Source: Psococerastis gibbosa (lineage: Eukaryota; Arthropoda; Insecta; Psocodea; Psocidae). From it: a stretch of 64,000 nt of DNA. The notes under the pieces were generated by a model that was given only the letters and a program-made list of their open reading frames with translations, was not told the DNA's origin and searched no databases. Below are positions 1-12,298 of the stretch, piece by piece. Position numbers and translations under genes: made by a program. The stretch's first letter is position 1; every line of letters starts with the position of its first letter. Where the stretch lies: contig OZ020485.1 of the NCBI GenBank assembly GCA_963971405.1, positions 34,553,921-34,617,920 of the forward strand, read 5' to 3'.

Positions 1-179
1 TAATTAATGCCGTAGTTTTTGCCCAACCTAAAAGTATTTTAAAGGATGTCGTGCCTGCAACAAGGATTCAAGTTTATCAAGTTGTAATAATTTCATTTTA
101 ATTCGCGCCTTTTTGCTAGTTTCGTTTATTAGCATATTAATTCATTCGTATTCATTTATGTGAATGTATATCGCATAGC

Positions 180-495
180 TGATGAAATTCAGTTCATCAG
201 GGCAGCCTGCAAGAAGGGATAGGATTAAGAAATTAAATTATGAGAAGAGAGTTCGGGGTAGAAGAACCATTGATGGAGAAGATGCCGAGAAGCTTGCAAT
301 AGTTGGCACATGTAAAAATTGATAACCGCACATAAGCGAGGGAATGACTGGAGAAAGAGGGAACACGACAAAGAGGAAGACCAAGGAGGGGATACAGAAA
401 CCAGATTGAGGACGATCTCCGAGACTGGTACTAGAGGAAGTGATGAATAACCAGAAGTGGAGAGACAGGAGGGAATGGAGCAAGCTCACGTGTCA
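180..495 (+). pseudogene. Decayed LINE reverse transcriptase C-terminus
   Basis: Remnant of the region after the reverse transcriptase domain of an endonuclease-type non-LTR retrotransposon. Pieces in shifting frames read HVK-DNRT near 305-330, QRGRPRRGYRNQIEDDL near 369-420 and KWRDRREW near 454-477. This matches the usual tail of these proteins: a GHVxRM-like stretch, then GRPRxRW-like, then a closing W-x-DRxxW. Stops and at least two frameshifts break it, so it is dead. No catalytic YADD segment is present, as expected for a 5'-truncated copy. I saw no TSD. Family assignment within RTE/Jockey-like elements is uncertain. Confidence 0.6.
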
Positions 496-519
496 CACCC
501 TGGCAACTGATGCTGTTCA

Positions 520-619
520 GGCGCGGTTTCCACCGACCTGCAAGTGCCTAAGTCTAGAATGTCTGTTACCACGTCACCGTATTTGTATTTTGCACTTGCA
601 AGTCGGTGGAAACCGCGCC
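520..619. mobile_element. Foldback MITE, family E, 100 bp
   Basis: The ends are inverted repeats of about 28 bp, starting GGCGCGGTTTCCAC. The flanks are TCA on the left and TTA on the right, close to the TTA/TAA duplication of PIF/Harbinger (Tourist-like) elements. It shares the GGCG...TTCCAC end with copies at 2266, 4920, 28108, 45131 and 47314. It has no coding capacity. Confidence 0.7.
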
Positions 620-2262
620 TTATTTATGAACCATATGCATTTAGAAACTTTCCATGATCGTCCCAAGGCACGTAGAATGTCTGTCCAGTAAATAGTTATT
701 GTTTCAAGATTTTTAATAATAAAATAGGTTTTGTAACTGTGTCTGTTATACAGTAAATTCTACTTCTGCTAATTTTCAATTGCTTGTATGCCAAGCATGC
801 CTGACTGGAAAGGAGTAGGCTGCCGTTATGTCAACAGTCACACAGTGGAAAAACCTAGATGTTGAACCAAAAGGGTTCCTTGACATGTTCACTGAACATA
901 AGTGGTGTATGTCTGTTTTAAAGCCCTCCGTATCTTAATTTATTAATGTGTATAAAAATTTTTTTATGGGGAGGGTATAGTTTTAAACAAGGTTGTAAGG
1001 TTACCTGATGGTTATTCAGGGTCAATGTCGCATATTTTCCAATAGTAGGGGGGGGGGGAGCGACAATTGCCCCCGTGATTCAGAACTTCGATTGCCTAAA
1101 ACTATAGAAAGAAATTTTCAGAGTACATATTAGTTGTAGAAGTGGAAAAGCATCCCATAACCTACATGCTAAAATTATATAGAGCTGTCACTAAAATGAA
1201 TATCAGTAATAATTACGTGTCTAGCCCATAATGCTATGGTAAAATTTGTGTGATCAAACAAATTATTATCTAATTAACGAACTGTACGTTTGAATTGAAC
1301 AATTTAAATGTCGCTTAGTGCGTCTCCTGTGCATCGGTCACGTTATATCTACATTACTCTTTTCTAAATTACCAGTTACACCGCCCATGCATTATGTAAT
1401 ACAGCACTTTCAACAACGCTGCTATTTGTATTTTCCACCATTTCCATTCATTATAAACATGCATACATAGGCATATACAAAACATTCTAGTATAATTACA
1501 TTAATGCACCCCTCATCCAGTGGCGTAGCCAGATTTTTTTTTTTAGGGGTCTGGTTTTCAATCAACGTCAATATACAGCAATTTACACACGAGTATGCCA
1601 CGGACGACACGAATTGCCCATATAAATCTAATTGAATGTTACCTTGCCCCAGGAGTGAAAGGCAATTAAAAAGTAACATTAAAATAACCTTTTATGACTA
1701 ATAAAAATGTTTCAAAATGAGCTTCCTATGCTACTTCTGACCATTTCATCCATTATTTCGTCGCTGCTGACAATAATAGGGTAATGAGCTAATATTGGAG
1801 CAAAACCAGTCAGTCGCTCATCTTCCATCTCATTTCTTAAATATGACTTAATCCGTTTCAACGATGAAAATCTTCTAAAAAAAAATTTATTTTGCTAAAT
1901 GGGTCATACATAGGGACTACTGTAATTCTGTATAGCTGATCCAAGCTATGATGTGTCTAATCTTTTGTAGTCTAAACGTGAATTTGATTAGGAAAGACTT
2001 TTTATTCCATTCTTCATCCCCCACTTCAAGTCCTCGAGAAACAAATTTCGCATTTTATGGGTTGTATGAAAAGTAAAAAATGATAAGGAAGATTGAGAAA
2101 TGGGGTTTTAAGGAACTTTGCTACTTGTAATTTATCTGAGCACCCTCACATTAAGACCCATCAATTCCGATCCCCGTGTCGTATCACGTGTCTTCATCGC
2201 AGTTCATTTTTCTTGTGAAATTAAGTACCTAGCGTCTCACTGTGAAAGTATTTGGTTCGTGC
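620..2262. other. Unassigned AT-rich stretch
   Basis: No gene is recognised. It holds a poly-G tract at about 1050-1059 and, from 1518, a CAGTGGCGTAGCCAG end typical of hAT-type MITEs, followed by poly-T. I could not find the matching second end or an 8-bp duplication, so that piece is only a likely fragment. Confidence 0.5.
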
Positions 2263-2265
2263 TAA

Positions 2266-2513
2266 GGCGGGTATTCCACTTGTCGATTTTACTTCAAATT
2301 TGATTTTGTCATTGACGTTTGTTTTGTTTTAACTTATCTATTATAAATTAAGTTATAATATATGGTAGAGACTTATTAATGATGTCTGCTACCATATTAT
2401 AACTTAATTTATAATAGATCAGTTAAGTATCTACATAATAGTCTCCTTAAAACAAAACAAACATCAATGACAAAACCAAATATTAAGTAAAATTGCCCAG
2501 TGGAATAGCCGCC
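2266..2513. mobile_element. Foldback MITE, family E, 248 bp
   Basis: TIRs start GGCGGGTATTCCAC on the left and read GTGGAATAGCCGCC on the right. A TAA duplication flanks it at 2263-2265 and 2514-2516. A second inner inverted repeat (about 2328-2375 against 2391-2440) makes most of the element self-complementary. TAA duplication plus GGC ends fits PIF/Harbinger-type MITEs. Confidence 0.8.
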
Positions 2514-2606
2514 TAAGCAGGAATCATTTTAGAGGTTGTTTTGGACTTTAAAAGTCCATGGTCCGCATTAACCGATCTGACAACCAGGCCTACCTTCTGC
2601 CTAGAC

Positions 2607-2835
2607 CAGGGGTTCCCAAACTTTTCTGTCTGTGGCCCACTAGATTATTTGTGCGTACAATTAGGCTACGTGCTAATAATTGATTAAATGTTTAGTACTG
2701 TTATCGGTTGATTTATAGTTCAGTGCCAAGACTTGTATTTAACTTCAAATTTCCAATAACTCAGCTGTTTTATTTTTTTATTTCTTTGGTCCGTGGACCA
2801 CCTGATAGATGCCTGTGGACCACCGGTGGTACTGT
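2607..2835. mobile_element. hAT-like element fragment
   Basis: It begins CAGGGGTTCCCAAAC, a terminus common in animal hAT elements, and ends near GTGGACCACCGGTGG, an inner inverted-repeat segment seen in such elements. The outer right end and the 8-bp duplication are not visible, so this copy is truncated or decayed. Confidence 0.5.
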
Positions 2836-2849
2836 CTTACTGTGTGTAT

Positions 2850-4160
2850 AATGGGTTTGTTATGATTTAGGCGTCTATTATAGGGCATTTCCTGAAGAGT
2901 ACAGTCAAAGACAAGTGTAAAAATCAAATATCAGATGAAATATCAATCATTTTCCAAAATATCGAGACAAACGGAGAAAACACAGATTGGTCACAATTAT
3001 TTAATTCGATTTGTACAGAGAACGATTGGGCTGGTAGTCCCATGGAAGGAGTTCGAGAGATACGGCCGATTGGGCGTTAGTGAAGGCCACCAGTCTGTCA
3101 TATGTATTGAAATGTAGAGGAGCATTTCTGCTATTTAATGGACAGTTTTGACGGCCATACTATCGATATTTCCTGTGAGCGTTGTACCTGGTTTGGTTAC
3201 CTGTAGGTTGCGACCAAGTGACCAACCTACATTACATAATGGAATGCATAAAATATGTGCAAGCTGCTATGTTGTTAGCTGAGGTTGATAATAACGAATA
3301 TGCATTATAGTAATAATGATAATAATAGGGGTAGGTACTGATGAAAATGTACCGTAACGAGCTTTCCCGTTTCACACTCGGCCTAATTAATACATAAAGT
3401 CGTCGCGAAAAGCACAATCAAAATTCGGAGCGCCGACTTCATCAAATTTTCAAACTAGCATCATCTACCGGAAAATAGGGTTACTATTAAATATCCACGA
3501 GGGTCTTATTTGAGATGTAGCACTTTGGTGAGGAAAATTCTTTGTTTAAAAGACGCATCTTCCTGTTAAGCTTTATATTGGTGCAACATTTATCTTATGG
3601 TGAGTAGAAAGACGATTTCGCTCTCTCAATGATAGTAACTAAACGTATATTGCGATTACGCGTACGACAGGTTTTCTTTTAATGTATCTGGAGCAGCACG
3701 TGTTGGAAAATCAATACCTGTATCACGTTTTAAAAGTTTTCGGATGCATTCATTGAAAATAAAGTCTGTCTTTATCCCACTATACTCATGCCCTTGTCAG
3801 ATAATAATATTTCTGATGACTTTCTTCATTTCCTTATTTCTATTGGAATCCTATAATGATTTTCGTATTCTCATATTAAATTTTACCTAATTCAATAATT
3901 TCCCAACACTATTGCACTTTTATTGGTTGGCATAGCAGCTGCGGGCCAACTATGATGATTCTCTACTAGTCCTTAGGTCTAATGTGGTGTGGGTTACAGC
4001 GCCACAGCGCATTTTTCTTGCAACACTTCGCATTAGTGTCCATAACTTTCCGGTCGGTCAAATATGACTTCTTTTAAATGACCTTATTTAATATTTAAAT
4101 GGTGAGATAAATAGATTATAAGCAAATCAAAAATAATGAATGACAGGTTCAATATGGTAC
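2850..4160. other. Unassigned AT-rich stretch
   Basis: No gene, RNA or convincing repeat was recognised. Short open frames here lack domain features and have composition like the surrounding DNA. Confidence 0.5.
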
Positions 4161-4168
4161 TACCCTAT

Positions 4169-4671
4169 CAGTGGCGGTGCTAGAAAATTTAAGGCGGGGG
4201 AGGGGGGGCATGACTTCTATCTGGGGGGCCCAATGAAAAACAAAGAATTTTTCATTGGGGGTAGGTATACCATAATGGAAGTAACTCAAGTAAGTAATCT
4301 TGTTACCAGTTGTGAATACATACATCACTCTGTGCCGAGTGGAGTGTCACAGATGAAAAGAAAGAAGTAACAGTTATGAAAATATTATGTGAACAAAGTT
4401 AAGTTAAACCAGTTGAATTCTGCTGTTTTTATGAAAGCTGCTGAATCGAGATACAACTTCAGCCATATTGCATATTATTGGCGCGAAAAACTTTTAGTTT
4501 TTAGGTTCGAGAATCCTTCTGATTTTAAGTGCACCTACATGATTCGGCCGTTTTTGAATTACAATAATTCTGCAATTTAACCACATTTAAAATATCTCAA
4601 AAGTGGGGAGGGGCCGGAGAAACTGTCGGGGGGGGGGGGGGGCCTCGGGCACCCCCGTAGCGCCGCCACTG
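4169..4671. mobile_element. hAT-type MITE, 503 bp, perfect 8-bp TSD
   Basis: Left end CAGTGGCGGTGCTAG, right end GCGCCGCCACTG, giving imperfect TIRs. The 8-bp sequence TACCCTAT directly flanks both sides (4161-4168 and 4672-4679), the duplication length made by hAT transposases. G-rich tracts lie just inside both ends, including a run of about 14 G near 4629. There is no transposase inside; short open frames are incidental. Confidence 0.88.
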
Positions 4672-4800
4672 TACCCTATAGGTCAAAAACAAAATCGTTC
4701 GAACGAAAATGTGAAACACTCCTATGTAAACACTTTGCAAACCTACCTTCTAATGTTTTTACGATTGATAAATATGCTAACAGTTTCGCCTTCCTTACTA

Positions 4801-4855
4801 GTAGTAGTAGTAGATTTTTGGCAGAGTCCCAGGCCAATGGGTGAGGGCCCATAGG
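4801..4855 (-). mobile_element. Very short LINE 3' end with 13-bp TSD
   Basis: A 55-bp insertion is bracketed by the 13-bp direct repeat GCCTTCCTTACTA (4788-4800 and 4856-4868). Read on the minus strand it begins CTATGGGCCC and ends in a (CTA)n tail, so it looks like an extremely 5'-truncated retrotransposon. The same CTATGGGCCC start and TAC/CTA tail occur in the larger minus-strand copy ending at 41413, suggesting one family. Confidence 0.65.
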
Positions 4856-4919
4856 GCCTTCCTTACTAACTTGCATTCTATCATGAGAATTTCACCAAAG
4901 GGCCAAGCCGATTTAATAA

Positions 4920-5081
4920 GGCGCCCATTCCACAAACGTCAATCGTCAATGAAAAATTGAAAAATGACGTTTTAGCAGACATTAAAGACATACTATAAAT
5001 TCTGCTACCACGTCAATTTACGTCATTTTGACGTCATTTTTCAATTTTTCATTGACGATTGACGTATGTGGAATGGACGCC
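4920..5081. mobile_element. Foldback MITE, family E, 162 bp
   Basis: Almost completely self-complementary: GGCGCCCATTCCAC at the left and GTGGAATGGACGCC at the right, flanked by TAA on both sides (4917-4919, 5082-5084). The arms repeat the motif GACGT several times and frame a short middle with ACATTAAAGACATA. A close relative in the opposite orientation is at 28108. Confidence 0.85.
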
Positions 5082-5269
5082 TAATTAACATTTGACGCAT
5101 ATGCTGCAACTACATGATCCAACTTGGTTGTACAATTTGATCTGCCGCAGACCATATTGGAAATGGTGTGTGCCCAAGTTGAACAGCGGCCGGTTGGTAC
5201 GTATTCTATCCCAGTAGAAAACCTACGGGCTTACTATGGCGAGTAGGTTTAACTTATTCTTGGGGTTAA

Positions 5270-5652
5270 GGCTGAGTGTTCAAAATGTTTTGTAAACAAG
5301 AAATTTTGCTGATTTTTTGACGAAAATAATTTATTGCTCATTCCACAGATACAAAGTTGACAAGGTGAACAGATAAAAAGCTCATAAAAAATCCAAGTTG
5401 TCGCAGGCAGTTTATATTTTCTGAACTGAAATATAATTACCTTAAAAAAATTGGATAAAGAGCCTTAAACCCATTTTGTAGCACAGTTGTAAATCTGGAA
5501 GGGAAATAGACCGCTTTCACAGAAAGCTCGTATTTTTTAAGATTTTTTCATCTGTTCCCTTTTATATCTTTGTGGCTGTGGAACGAGCAATTAATTAATT
5601 TCGTCCAAAAATTACGATAATTTCTTGTTAGAAAACATTTGAACACTCAGCC
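5270..5652. mobile_element. Long-TIR MITE, 383 bp, TTAA flanks
   Basis: Inverted repeats of roughly 85 bp start GGCTGAGTGTTCAAAATG and are imperfect further in. TTAA lies immediately outside both ends (5266-5269, 5653-5656), which could be a 4-bp duplication as for piggyBac-type elements, although the GGC ends are not typical of that group. A second copy lies at 11922-12298. Confidence 0.8.
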
Positions 5653-5655
5653 TTA

Positions 5656-5725
5656 AAACTGCAAACAAAACAATTTCGAATAGCACTTCCCATTATAAAA
5701 TTACCTTGTTTACATTTTTAATCTC
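5656..5725 (-). repeat. Family B core
   Basis: Reverse copy of the small core bounded by TGTAAACAA and TTGTTTACA with the middle ATAATGGAAAGTGCTATTC. It abuts the right end of the long-TIR MITE. Seven other core copies were seen (6212, 11655, 29880, 54375, 54512, 57475, 63609). Confidence 0.6.
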
Positions 5726-6210
5726 AGGTTAGGATTAAAAATAATCGCCCTGTCGTAGTAGGCCATAGTAGACTGGAGTGGCACATTTGGTCTTCGGCAG
5801 ACTAGGGGTGTTGATGCACTCTGCTGTCATGAAAACACGATGTTTTTTGTTTTGTTTAAATTTTATTCAATTCAATGGCGGATAAACAATTACTAACTTA
5901 GAGCGGCTTGTTTTGCCTTGTTTATGGATCTTCTTGTTTAAGTACAAAGACCCGATTAGTGACAATGCCTTTCGCCTTCCACCCATTGGTTATGAATATA
6001 ATTATAATAACATAGCAGAAGATTACGAAAACAAAACAATATCATTTGGCCAATTCGGTTTGATCATTTTTGTTGGTGCATCCGACTGAAATCAGGCAGA
6101 ACAAATTGTCAAACTTGATTTTGTCCAACTTATCGTATTTGTAAAACCAAATTGTTTGATCATTAGTATTTAGTAGTTAAGCAATCGTTGGATAATCAAG
6201 TATTGAGGTG

Positions 6211-6390
6211 CAGCAGCCCGATCGAGGCGATTATAATACTGGTATTTATTTAATCCCCTGGCAGGCTATTAAAAATGTAAACAAGATAATTTTATAATGG
6301 AAAGTGCTATTCAAAATTTGTTTGTTTACAGTTATAATCCTAGGGTATTTATTTAACCCCGGTATTATAATCGCCTCGATCAGGCTGCTG
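6211..6390 (+). mobile_element. Family B element with full hairpin arms
   Basis: Outer inverted repeats of about 32 bp start CAGCAGCC and contain CGATTATAATACCGG; they enclose the TGTAAACAA...TTGTTTACA core. It is nearly identical to the copy at 54512. The palindrome at 52459 has the same arms without the core. No clear TSD was found here. Confidence 0.7.
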
Positions 6391-6593
6391 ATGTTCACAA
6401 TTTAGTTTCTCTACGTTCACTGTGCTGTAAACATTCATTTTATTATGTCTACTGGGAATCTTGGGATTCACTAAAATCATAGTGAATAAAAGTTTGAGGT
6501 TAGTCTACAGTCTAAGCGAAGAGCAGTCGAACCGTAATGTACTTAGATGTTCACTGTATAGAAGATCAAACATGGTTGAATACCAATCACTAA

Positions 6594-6887
6594 GGCACTA
6601 TATACCCGGGTATTGTCATCCGCCATGTTGTATCCCATATTTCCTATATGGTAAGTATTGTAAGAAAAGTAAAAATTTGAAAAAAATTGAAAAAAACTAA
6701 TACACGTTTTAGTAATTTTTTATTATACACTTCCCTACTTGGTAGCACGTTTTTTTAAATAAATAAAAATAAATAAACAACGATAAATTTCAAAAAATAA
6801 ATAGGTAAACACCCAATGCTTGGCTTATACACAAGACTTATAATGGATACAACATGGCGGATGACAATACCTGTCTAATATAGAGCC
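6594..6887. mobile_element. Family G foldback MITE
   Basis: Ends read GGCACTATATACCCGGG and, inverted, GGCTCTATATTAG; both are followed by TATTGTCATCCGCCAT. A second copy in inverse orientation lies at 60198. GGC termini and a TAA on the left suggest a Harbinger-like origin, but the right flank here is not an exact match. Confidence 0.7.
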
Positions 6888-9600
6888 CTACTAATCACCA
6901 AACAAAATTAATATTACATGTTTTCTCGATAATTTAATTATAATTAACATTATTATAATCCTGTAGCACAGATAAAGTGCGGGTAGTACGAGTACGCTAT
7001 CATAAGACTTCATTTCCAAAATAATTAATTGATGGATGTTACGGTATGTCTTTATTTCGCGGCATTGACAGATGGAGCACTTGTTGCTACTCCTCCTTGT
7101 GTACAAGCGCTCTCGTGGAAATAGCGAAAAGCTCGCGAGAAAGCTGACGCTCGTTCTCGATTTTCCCGCTAGATATCACACGCGTCTCAATATTTACCCA
7201 GTTTGCAGAAAGACGAACTGAGTAATTTCTTTGGCGACCTGTTGCGAAGAATAATAATACAATGGCTTTTTCAATTCAGTATGGTTACTCATTTTAATAA
7301 ATTTTAGTGTGACTCAAACTTCCAGTCTTGTCCCCTCTGCCAATGTTAGACTAGTATTGTATTAGCCTCGGTTGTGAGAGTTGTGATTGCCCTATGGGAC
7401 GATTGCAGGTATTCCAATAACCAGAGATAAAAATAGTACACATCTGATCAACGTTGTTAATGCACAGTTACCACATGTTTTTGCATTTATAAGTTTGATT
7501 TCACTCAGTAAAAAGCTGTAGGCTTATCGCAGGAAATTCTATCTGATCCACTGGGAAAATTAAATGTTAACCGCTAGGCCTATCACCAAAATCAATAGAA
7601 AAACTTATAAGAAGGAAGAAGAAACCAAAATAGATCAAGCTGATAAGGATGGAATCTCTTTCAACCTATTCATCCCTTTTATCTTCAGCTCGAAGCGTAA
7701 GGTTGCTGTAAATAGCTTGAGGGACAATTTTGAATTTTCGTCCACTCTTGTGGAAAATTGGCATCAATACAAGCTAAACATGGCCGGTGAATGTCACTTG
7801 CACAAAACATAGACAAGGGAATTTCGAGGAATATGGTACTTAGATCGTAAAGAGTTTATATTAAGGTTTTCCCAATGGGATCCCATCTTTGATCTTGCCC
7901 TTTTCCGAGCGCTTATCCCATGAAATGCGTCTAATTGATCAACCTCCCGTAAACTTTGCTCCCAGGGTCTAATTCTTTTCCTCCTCTGACCCATCAGTCG
8001 AGTGTTTCATGACAAGGGTGAAATACCCCTCTCCACTTAAGCTCAATGTTATTAGGTTATTTTAAATTACCATTCCACTGTTCGAGGAACTGGAGTGGAA
8101 TTTATGTGTATTCATTTAATCATTTATGTATTGAAAATTGTCATTATTCCTTTCTTTTCTCCACATTATCAATTGTATTCATAGAAATGAAGGATAATTG
8201 ACTGCTACTCTGTCGAATGCATTGGCCAACGATGATTGTCTAACGGATCACGAAAACTTTTCATAATTTAAGATAGTTTTGGAATTTAAAAAAATGGTAT
8301 ATTTGCAAAACAATGTTGGTGACCACCCTTATTCTTAATCTAGAAACTAAATAATTATATTGCTAGTTGTGACTTCAGATTTATCTACAACCTATATACA
8401 ACGTACCATAATTGTTAAACTCCGTCAATGATAGGCGATTACATAATAAATCTTCTTATTTATTTATCCCCCCCCCCCCCCGCCAACTCATCTAATACGC
8501 TCTCCACACTAACGCCGTGTGAGTGCGATGTTTTTAGTATTTTCTTATAGGGCAAATAATACCTTTGCATCTTATCTGAATTTCGGGACCCCCCCCCCAA
8601 ATCGGTTACATAGTGACGTAGTGAAATGCTACTTTGCTCTTGTAGTTTCAAACATTTCTACTCCTCGGGGGGGGGGGGGGGGTTCCGTATTTTAAGATTC
8701 ACAGTACTCCATGTTTAGTATTGGGAGGAGCTCAATTCTTATTCATGTTTATTTGACGAAAATTCTGGATTCGCTCCTGCTATTGATATAATGTGTCACC
8801 TCACAAGTTATTATACCTTTTCCATTTTACCTCTCTGCTCGCAATAATTAATGTAAACATACAAGTATTATAGCCACCTACCGTGTGGGGACCGCAACCA
8901 GTGCAAACACATTTACAAGTATTATAGTAATATTCGTGTCGAGTTTATTTTGCGCTATTCCCAAGAAACCAATTATCCGAATCAATGGGGACCGGAACTC
9001 GTTTGAATAATCAAATATTCACATAATTGGTTTGTTTTAAATTAACTCATTTTCAGTACTGTACGAGTATATGCATTTTTTTAGGGAGATTTCATCCACC
9101 TATTGAGATAGCTTCCGGAAAATGTCTTCACAACCTTTCATTTTATGGCCCCTGAGGCTATCACTGCCCCCGTTCATAATGTTATGTATATTGTATATAT
9201 ATAGTATGTATGTGTACATGTAAAGTAAATCGCTTAAATTATGAAACACTTCAACTTTCATAGATATTATCCGATTTTAATGAAACTTGGCACAAAAATT
9301 AATCTAATCAATTACTTGATCGAGTTTTTAAGCGTGATCCGCCATTTTGTTTCATGATGGTGGGCGATAAAAAGTTTTAAGAAATTCCTATCTTAGTTAA
9401 CATTGATTGTAGAGGGATGGAATAAAATGTAACTGAAAGCCCATATTTTTGTCAACGACAATGGTATTTAACCATTTTTACGACAATTCAAAACAACGAT
9501 GTGAAAATACTTTGTTCGGTAGGGACAGTTTGCATTTATATTTTGTTTCAAGATGAAAACAATTTCTTTTTTCAAGAAAAATGTATAATGTTATTAATAT
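6888..9600. other. Unassigned stretch with homopolymer tracts
   Basis: No gene recognised. It carries a run of about 12-14 C near 8468, one of 8-9 C near 8590 and one of about 16 G near 8669. A segment near 9240-9350 resembles widespread arthropod repeat text (CGATTTTAATGAAACTTGG), distantly like part of family A. Open frames at 7564-7812 (plus) and 7794-7994 (minus) lack recognisable domains. Confidence 0.45.
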
Positions 9601-9626
9601 GGAAAATAATTTTTGTACTTAAATAG

Positions 9627-9712
9627 GTTAGCTGGTAGAGTATTCCTTCGGGGCTAAAGCTCGCCTAATATAAAGACGTTTTTCATTTCATTTCATTTAA
9701 TAAAAAAATCAT
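9627..9712 (+). repeat. Family I short repeat with ATTTC tail
   Basis: It contains TTAGCTGGTAGAGTA and GCTAAAGCTCGCC, then ATATAAAGAC, ending in CATTTCATTTCATTT. The second copy is at 38352. The GGTAGAGTA stretch resembles a pol III A box, and the tail suggests a SINE or LINE 3' end; this is an inference. Confidence 0.5.
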
Positions 9713-10018
9713 ATCTCAGTTAATATAGTCATAACTCATAAGTGATGAAAGAAAATGTACCCGTATTTTTAACTACGATAACGGATGTAAATACTTTTTA
9801 TGAAAAATCAACGATTTCAAGATGGCGGCTAGTCAAAGTGAATAAATAATGTTATACATGCGTAAACGTTCATAGTCCTCTTGAAAGCGTTTTAAAATAG
9901 GGAAAGCGGGGTCAGCGCTTGTGGGAAATGTGCTCTAACTTTTAGCGTACTGTAATAGTGCAATATGATGGAAGCGAAGTTGTTTCCGCTCGCATGAAAT
10001 CTCCCTGTACCTGTTTGG

Positions 10019-10191
10019 CAAGGCCGTAGCCAGGATTTTTTTTTTCTGGGTGGGGTTCAGAAATTTCATTGGACATGCATACATACATACATAGTACTAG
10101 TTTTTATTTTTCCTCACAAAATCCGATTCTATTTAGTGTCAACCCATTTCATTTCAGGGGTGGGGGGTTCATGGGGGTTAACCCCCCCTTG
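10019..10191. mobile_element. hAT-type MITE, 173 bp, perfect 8-bp TSD
   Basis: Starts CAAGGCCGTAGCCAGG and ends CCCCCCCTTG, so the terminal inverted repeat is short (CAAGG/CCTTG). CTGTTTGG flanks it exactly at 10011-10018 and 10192-10199. The interior has poly-T near the left end and G/C tracts near the right. It shares the CAAGG-type ends with copies at 26479 and 34297. Confidence 0.85.
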
Positions 10192-10199
10192 CTGTTTGG

Positions 10200-11650
10200 C
10201 ATGAGCATAAGGGTATTTTTATTAATTAAATGAGAATAGTGTTATACTGTACTTAAATGTTTGACATTTTGAGGAAACCAAGTCGCTCAATAACCTAATT
10301 AGAGTTCGGATTTTTTTTTTTTTTTTTTTTTTTATGAAAATCAAGATTTAAATGTAAGTAATAGCTTTCAAAATACAAGTTCAGCCAGTTAATGTCAACC
10401 CTGTTGGCCTTTTGGGGTCTATGGCCTATAGCCACGTCAACTCCTTGCAGCTCTCTATCTGATGATGCTTATAATTTATGTTTCTATGTTGTAACATAGT
10501 TATACCCTTCGCATCAGTTTTCTCAAAACTATTACGGACACAGGGTTTTCAAATCGTAAGACAGTGAATTTAGGGTGATCCTCAATCACAACTTTCTTAA
10601 CTTGCAAAAACCTATAACAGATACATTATTGCTCTATTTTTTGGTCGGCCGCAAATCGTGGCAGTGAAAAAAGCAATAATAAAGTTAAAATTTCTATTGT
10701 TTGCCTTTAAATTTAACTCGTCCCTTTTTTCTGCCGCATTTATTTTCGTTGTTCTTACTACACAATAGTCCATATAGATAGCACCACATGTTGCAGCTCC
10801 ACTTTATTAAACTTTATTTACGTAATACCAGCAGGGCGGTATTTTCCCTCACAAATAAACCCAATAACAATAAAAACAGAATCGTATTGCTGGGGAGAGC
10901 TTTTGTTTTAATAACTGGGACGGCAGTGCGGTTGACACAAAGCAGGGCATTCGGAAAATGTAGGCTCCGCAGCCAATAACATGTTAATTAAGTGCAACAT
11001 ATAATCGGGTCTTCGCTAAATTATACTTCCCCCAATGAATTCCTTATGACCCGCTACGATATGCCGTATATGGGAGATGCCATGTTATTAGTTTCAGTAC
11101 AACGGATGAAAATTTATTACATATTTCCTGCATTGTTGGGCAATTACGAGAACCTTTGTTATGCGTATGTATCACGTACCTTGTTTTCCCAACTTGCAGT
11201 ATTTTGTGTTTAATAAAGGGTTTTCATTATCATATGCCAAATTGTACAATTATGTTACATTAAAATATAAAATTGATACCATCAACAACATTTTGTTTAT
11301 ATTTTATTTTTTAATTTAAAAATTCAACAGGTTTAACATTTTACCATAGGATAGAGAATAGCATTATACAACATACACGTAATAACTTCGAACATAATTT
11401 GCATGCTTTCACTGATGAAGTCGATGATAATAGTAATTGGGCTACTATATTCTCAGTACTGAGCATCAATCAATCAATCAATTCAATTCAATCAACAGCA
11501 GCCCATTCGCAATCGGACCTGTTACATTGTTGTTTCCTTTTTTTCTCAAATAATCTGCTTTCAGTGTGAGGCCGATAATACTGGACGCGGGTCACTGACA
11601 CCTTAATGTTTTTGAGCTATGAGGTCTAAAAAATGCAGCAGAATCCGTAG
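10200..11650. other. Unassigned AT-rich stretch
   Basis: No gene recognised. A run of about 23 T lies at 10310-10333 and short AATC/AATTC simple repeats at about 11465-11495. Confidence 0.5.
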
Positions 11651-11654
11651 CACG

Positions 11655-11735
11655 GGATGTTAAAATTGTAAACAAAAATGTTTGAAATAGTACTTGTCAA
11701 ACTAAAAATATTTTGATTACATTTTTACCGCGGAA
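11655..11735 (-). repeat. Family B core, diverged
   Basis: Diverged reverse copy of the family B core: a TTGTAAAC-type start, AATAGTACTTG in the middle and TTGATTACATTTTTA at the end. Confidence 0.4.
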
Positions 11736-11921
11736 ATAACTGGGTACCTCTCGCTACGGCTATAGGTCTTCCGGTAGATGTGAAAACAGAGAGGCGTACA
11801 TTAGAAGATAAAAATAGTATCACTTCTATGTTCTTTCTGCAAACTTTGTCTCCTTAATATTCGTGCACACAAAGTACCTACTGTTTAGTATTAATGTTCT
11901 CTATAATAGCATTCAATTTAA

Positions 11922-12298
11922 ACCTGAGTGTTCAAAATGTTTTGTAAACAAGAAATTATCGTAATTTTTGGACGAAATTAATTAATTGCTCGTTCCACAG
12001 CCACAAAGATATAAAAGATGTAAAAATCTTAATAAATACGAGTTTCAGTGAAAGCTGTCTATTTCCCTTACAGATTTACAACTGTGCTACAAAATGGGTT
12101 TAAGGCTCTTTATCCAATTTTTTTAAGGTAATAATATTTCAGTTCAGAAAATATAAACTTCCGGCGATAACTTGTATTTTGTATAAGTTTTTTATCTGTT
12201 CACTTTGTTATCTTTGTATCTGTGGAACGAGCAATAAATTAGTTTGGTCATAAAATCAGCAAAATTTCTTGTTTACAAAAAATTTTGAACACTAAGCC
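11922..12298. mobile_element. Long-TIR MITE, second copy
   Basis: Same family as 5270-5652. The left arm starts CTGAGTGTTCAAAATG and the right arm ends TTTTGAACACTAAGCC. The middle is in the opposite orientation relative to the first copy. Flanks read TTTAAA and TAAA, consistent with a degraded TTAA or TAA duplication. Confidence 0.78.

Noticed and set aside
4160..5090. CRISPR-like alternation of repeats and spacers
   Set aside because: The repeats are inverted, not direct, of unequal spacing and flanked by transposon duplications; the sequence is eukaryotic in character.
9240..9860. Family A copy near 9.2-9.9 kb
   Set aside because: Only a short piece of text (CGATTTTAATGAAACTTGG) is similar; ends and order do not match family A.
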